From contig NZ_CP101417.1 in the NCBI RefSeq assembly GCF_024339125.1, positions 1,364,001-1,428,000 of the forward strand: a stretch of DNA of 64,000 bases, read 5' to 3'. Origin of the DNA: Xanthomonas hortorum (lineage in GTDB: Bacteria; Pseudomonadota; Gammaproteobacteria; Xanthomonadales; Xanthomonadaceae). Of the stretch, positions 61,325-64,000 are shown piece after piece (position 1 is the first letter of the stretch; every line of letters starts with the position of its first letter). The notes beneath the pieces are model-generated. The model did no database searches. It had not been told where the DNA came from and saw nothing but the letters and a program-made list of their open reading frames with translations. The translations under genes were made by a program, and so were the position numbers.

Positions 61325-61427
61325 GCGGTGTCCTCGCCGATTGCGGGACCGTGTGGCGGCATGGATGCCGCCACCGAGCCTCCACGGACGGATTCACGGC
61401 GTGTCCCGCGAGCGGTGAGGGCACCGC
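61325..61427. repeat. Structured repeat, copy B (inverted, diverged)
   Basis: The outer stem pairs 61325-61349 with 61403-61427. The reverse complement of the interior aligns with copies A and C, but the inner hairpin reads GGTGGCGGCATCCATGCCGCCAC: both sides of the stem changed together, so pairing is kept. Confidence 0.8.
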
Positions 61428-61465
61428 GCCCTCGACTCACCTAGCTTTTGATTGTTGATCTGCGC

Positions 61466-61587
61466 CTTGGCTGCAGGGTCCTTGCCCGCCCACCATCGCG
61501 GGACACGCCGCAAGTACGTCCGTGTAGGCTCTTACGCGGCATCCATGCCGCGTAAGGTCCCGCGACGGTGGGCGGGCAAGGACCAGT
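61466..61587. repeat. Structured repeat, copy C (122 bp)
   Basis: Near-identical to copy A (differences in GGGCCC/GGGTCC and CAATGACC/CAAGGACC). Outer stem 61482-61504 with 61557-61579. Confidence 0.9.
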
Positions 61588-61659
61588 GGAGACGGTCGGT
61601 GCGCTAGATGCGAGCAGCGCACGCGGCGCTGCCATTCACGAATCCCCAATCCCGGCCCG

Positions 61660-62616
61660 TCAGTGCCGCGCCGGCTTGGGCGGACGCAGCAGGCTCAGCA
61701 CGATGGTGAAGATCAGGATCAGCACTACCGCCGCCAGCGACACCAGCACCGGGATCTTGTACAGATCGATGATCATCATCTTGGTGCCGATGAACACCAG
61801 GATCACCGCCAGGCCATACGGCAACAAATGGAAGCGATCAGCCATGCCGGCCAGCAGGAAGAACATCGCGCGCAGGCCCAGCACTGCGAACACGTTGGAG
61901 GTCAGCACGATGAACGGGTCGGTGGTGATGGCGAAGATCGCCGGAATGCTGTCCACCGCGAAGATCACATCGATCACCGCAATCAGGATCAGCACCACGA
62001 ACAACGGGGTGAACCAGCGCTTGCCGTCCTTGATCACGCTCAGCGCGTTGCCGTCGTACTGCGGGCTGAGCCGCAGATGGCCGCGCATCCAGCGCAGCAC
62101 CGGGTTGGCTTCCAGATCCGGCTCCTTGCCGGCGGAGAACCACATCTTGATGCCGGTCAGCAGCAGGAACGCGCCGAACACGTACAGCAGCCAATGGAAC
62201 TTGGTCAGTAGCACCGAGCCTGCAAAGATCATGATCGCGCGCAGCACGATGGCCCCCAGCACGCCGATGATCAGTACGCGCTGGCGCTGTTCTTCGGGCA
62301 CGCCGAAGTAGGTCATGACCATCAGGAACACGAAGATGTTGTCGACTGCGAGTGACTTCTCCACCAGATAGCCGGTCAGGAACTCCAGCCCGATCCGGTC
62401 GGCCGCCGCGTCGCCCATGCTGCCCTGCAGGTACCACCACAGCCCGGCGTTGAAGGCCAGCGCCAGCAGCACCCAGCCGATGCTCCACCAGGTGGCTTCC
62501 TTGAAGGTCACCTTGTGCGCGCCGCCATGGCGCATCAGCACCAGATCGACCATCAGCGCCACGATCACCACGATCGCGAAGCCACCCCATAACCACACAT
62601 TGCCAATGGTTTGCAT
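61660..62616 (-). CDS. TerC/Alx family membrane protein
   Basis: 318 residues, eight or nine helices. Family motifs are LTGYLVEKSLAVDNIFVFLMVM, with acidic residues inside the membrane, and VVLILIAVIDVIFAVDSIPAIFAITTDPFIV. Alx-type members export manganese or respond to high pH; others are tied to tellurite resistance. A yybP-ykoY-type riboswitch lies in the 5' leader, so manganese export is the likely role (inference). Confidence 0.93.
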   Translation of the reverse strand: MQTIGNVWLWGGFAIVVIVALMVDLVLMRHGGAHKVTFKEATWWSIGWVLLALAFNAGLWWYLQGSMGDAAADRIGLEFLTGYLVEKSLAVDNIFVFLMVMTYFGVPEEQRQRVLIIGVLGAIVLRAIMIFAGSVLLTKFHWLLYVFGAFLLLTGIKMWFSAGKEPDLEANPVLRWMRGHLRLSPQYDGNALSVIKDGKRWFTPLFVVLILIAVIDVIFAVDSIPAIFAITTDPFIVLTSNVFAVLGLRAMFFLLAGMADRFHLLPYGLAVILVFIGTKMMIIDLYKIPVLVSLAAVVLILIFTIVLSLLRPPKPARH

Positions 62617-62933
62617 AAAAGAATCCCGAAAAGTGAAACGACCTGGACAGCCGGTGGGCTGAGGCCTTGTGACACGGAAATCGTGGATTCCGGGTGACGG
62701 ACCTTCGCCTGCGCGGCGAAGGTCTCGCTCGCAACCGGTGTGGCCGGTTGCCGTTGCACCGGAGCGCCTGATGACAGGGCTCGTAATGACGGCGACAACG
62801 CTGGAGCGACTTCCCGAACGATGGCATGACCGCTGCCACGTTCTGTTGGCCGTTCCTGGGAGCTACTCCCCTTCTGAGCCCGATTCTGCGTTGCGGGCTC
62901 AGGCACGTCAATCCAGCCGGATACAATGGGCGG
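62617..62933. other. Divergent spacer between terC and the rlmI-like gene
   Basis: About 40 % is the riboswitch at 62700-62820. The remainder (62821-62933) must hold promoters for both directions. A GGATACAAT just before 62934 could be a -10 region of the methyltransferase gene. Confidence 0.5.
62700..62820 (-). ncRNA. Predicted yybP-ykoY (manganese) riboswitch
   Basis: On the minus strand the leader reads GGGAAGTCGC, then GCCGTCATTACGAGCCC, then CCGGTGCAACGG...CCGGTTGCGAGCGAGACC, then a hairpin ACCTTCGCC-GCGCA-GGCGAAGGT. The GTCATTACG and GAGCGAGACC blocks are hallmark loop sequences of this class, and TerC/Alx genes are standard targets. Mn2+ binding would alter the final hairpin and expression of the gene starting at 62616. 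Confidence 0.75.
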
Positions 62934-64000
62934 ATGAATACTCCTGTCCCCGTCGTCCGACTCAAGAATGCGTGGCGCTCCAGCCACCCGTGGATCTTCC
63001 AGAAGCTGGTGGAAAAGCCCGCCGCCAAGCCCAAACCCGGCACCATCGTCGATGTGGTCGGCGTGGATGGGGAATGGATCGGCCGCGGCTTCTACAACGG
63101 CCACTCGCGCATTGCCGTGCGCATCCTGGAAACCGATCAATCGGTGCCGGTGGATGCGGGCTGGTTCTCGCGCAAGATCGCTGCAGCGGTGAGCCTGCGC
63201 CGCGACTGGCTCAAGCTCGATGGCGTGTCCGATGCCTGGCGCGTGGTGCACAGCGAAGGCGACGGCCTGTCCGGCCTGGTGGTGGACCGCTACGGCGATC
63301 TGGTGGTGGTGGAGTTCTTCGCCGCCGGCATGTTCCGCCATCGCGAATGGATCTACGAGGCGCTGCGCGAGCAGTTCCCGGGCTGCCGCTTCCACAGTTT
63401 TGCCGACGAACATGTGCAAAAGCAGGAAAGCTTCGATTTCCACGGCAACACCACCACCGAAGCGGCGGTGATCACCGAATACGGCATCAAGTTCCGCGCC
63501 GATCCGGCGGGGGCGCACAAGACCGGGTTTTTTGCCGATCAGCGCGAAAACCGTCAGTGGCTGAGCGAGCAGGTTGAAGGCAAGAGCGTGCTGGACCTGT
63601 GCTGCAACACCGGCGGCTTTGCGGTGTATGCGGCCGCGCGTGGCGCCTCGGAGGTGCTGGGCGTGGACATCGACGAGGATGTGATCGCCTTGGCCAAGGG
63701 CAATGCGAAGCTCAACAACGTGCGCCCCAAGTTCGTGCAGGCCGACATCTTTCCGTGGCTGCGCGATGCGTCCAATCGCGGCGACCAGTTCGATGTGGTG
63801 ATCCTGGACCCGGCCAAGATGACCCGCGACCGCGAGCAGGTGATTCCCGCGTTGAAGAAATACCTGGACATGAACAAATTGGCGTTGGGCGTGGTCAAGC
63901 CCGGTGGCCTGTTCGCCACCTTCTCGTGCACCGGGCTGGTGGCCGAGCAGGAGTTTCTGGACATGCTGCGCCGCGCCTCGTATTTCTCCGGGCGCACCAT
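62934..64000 (+). CDS. rlmI: RlmI-type 23S rRNA methyltransferase (3' end outside the window)
   Basis: 355 residues visible, open to the window end; relatives have about 390-400. An N-terminal PUA domain (VVRLKNAWRSSHPWIFQKLVE, GRGFYNGHSRIAVRIL) is followed by the RlmI middle domain (WRVVHSEGDGLSGLVVDRYGD) and class I methyltransferase (LDLCCNTGGFAVYAAARGA, VVILDPAKMTRDREQ, FATFSCTGLV with catalytic Cys). RlmI makes m5C1962 in E. coli 23S rRNA. It is divergent from terC. Confidence 0.93.
   Translation, partial: MNTPVPVVRLKNAWRSSHPWIFQKLVEKPAAKPKPGTIVDVVGVDGEWIGRGFYNGHSRIAVRILETDQSVPVDAGWFSRKIAAAVSLRRDWLKLDGVSDAWRVVHSEGDGLSGLVVDRYGDLVVVEFFAAGMFRHREWIYEALREQFPGCRFHSFADEHVQKQESFDFHGNTTTEAAVITEYGIKFRADPAGAHKTGFFADQRENRQWLSEQVEGKSVLDLCCNTGGFAVYAAARGASEVLGVDIDEDVIALAKGNAKLNNVRPKFVQADIFPWLRDASNRGDQFDVVILDPAKMTRDREQVIPALKKYLDMNKLALGVVKPGGLFATFSCTGLVAEQEFLDMLRRASYFSGRT

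Larger units (their letters stand above)
61014..61659. other. Spacer filled by structured repeats
   Basis: Between the rhomboid start and the terC stop there is no gene. About two thirds of it is made of three related stem-loop elements (61151-61272, 61325-61427 and 61466-61587). Confidence 0.8.

Noticed and set aside
61014..61659. CRISPR array
   Set aside because: Only three units, one inverted, each a long palindrome; no short regular direct repeats with unique spacers and no cas genes.

Overview
The window is high-GC chromosomal DNA from a Xanthomonas, most likely of the X. citri/axonopodis/euvesicatoria group. The main evidence is the origin-proximal order rpmH-dnaA-dnaN-recF-gyrB followed by a tonB-exbB-exbD1-exbD2 cluster (the double exbD is a known Xanthomonas trait), a tandem block of family 5 endoglucanases, and Xanthomonas-style GC-rich palindromic repeats. 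It is shown in reverse of the usual origin orientation: dnaA, dnaN, recF and gyrB are on the minus strand, while rpmH, rnpA, yidC and mnmE run the other way.

Layout: 1-4.5 kb holds a pirin (partial), two I78-type inhibitor-like lipoproteins plus a 59-codon relic of the same family, a small methyltransferase and a type IB topoisomerase; a 141-bp MITE and decayed sequence lie between. 4.7-10.8 kb is gltB-gltD, separated by a palindromic repeat. 11-14 kb holds a membrane acyltransferase with a perfect CRP/Clp-type operator upstream, and a zinc alcohol dehydrogenase. 14.1-20.1 kb carries four tandem GH5 endoglucanases. 20.3-21.4 kb is IS copy 1. 21.5-36.8 kb is a housekeeping and envelope stretch: PepSY protein, M28 peptidase, VNGSI-repeat protein, EnvC-like M23 protein, CtpA-like S41 protease, hydroxyacid dehydrogenase, DUF1820, rhomboid, FadL, 2OG oxygenase, radical SAM protein, cardiolipin synthase and PdxJ. 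37-42.9 kb is tonB/exb plus a TPR protein and M48 and CPBP proteases. 43-54.1 kb is the origin region. 54.3-60.1 kb is a probable phosphate-starvation locus (PAP2 phosphatase, TonB-dependent receptor, glycerophosphodiesterase) with a Pho box and IS copy 2 inside it. 60.2-64 kb holds a second rhomboid, a three-copy structured repeat array, a TerC protein behind a yybP-ykoY-type manganese riboswitch, and a partial RlmI-type methyltransferase.

The most unusual observation concerns the origin. The dnaA-dnaN spacer (the expected oriC) and the dnaN-recF spacer share one module in inverted orientation: inverted DnaA box, second DnaA box, an identical 23-mer, then an AT-rich tract. Outer spacing is identical (139 bp) in both. 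The modules face each other across dnaN, which suggests a duplicated or bipartite origin. The two IS copies appear identical, lie in the same orientation 37.5 kb apart, and flank this whole region.
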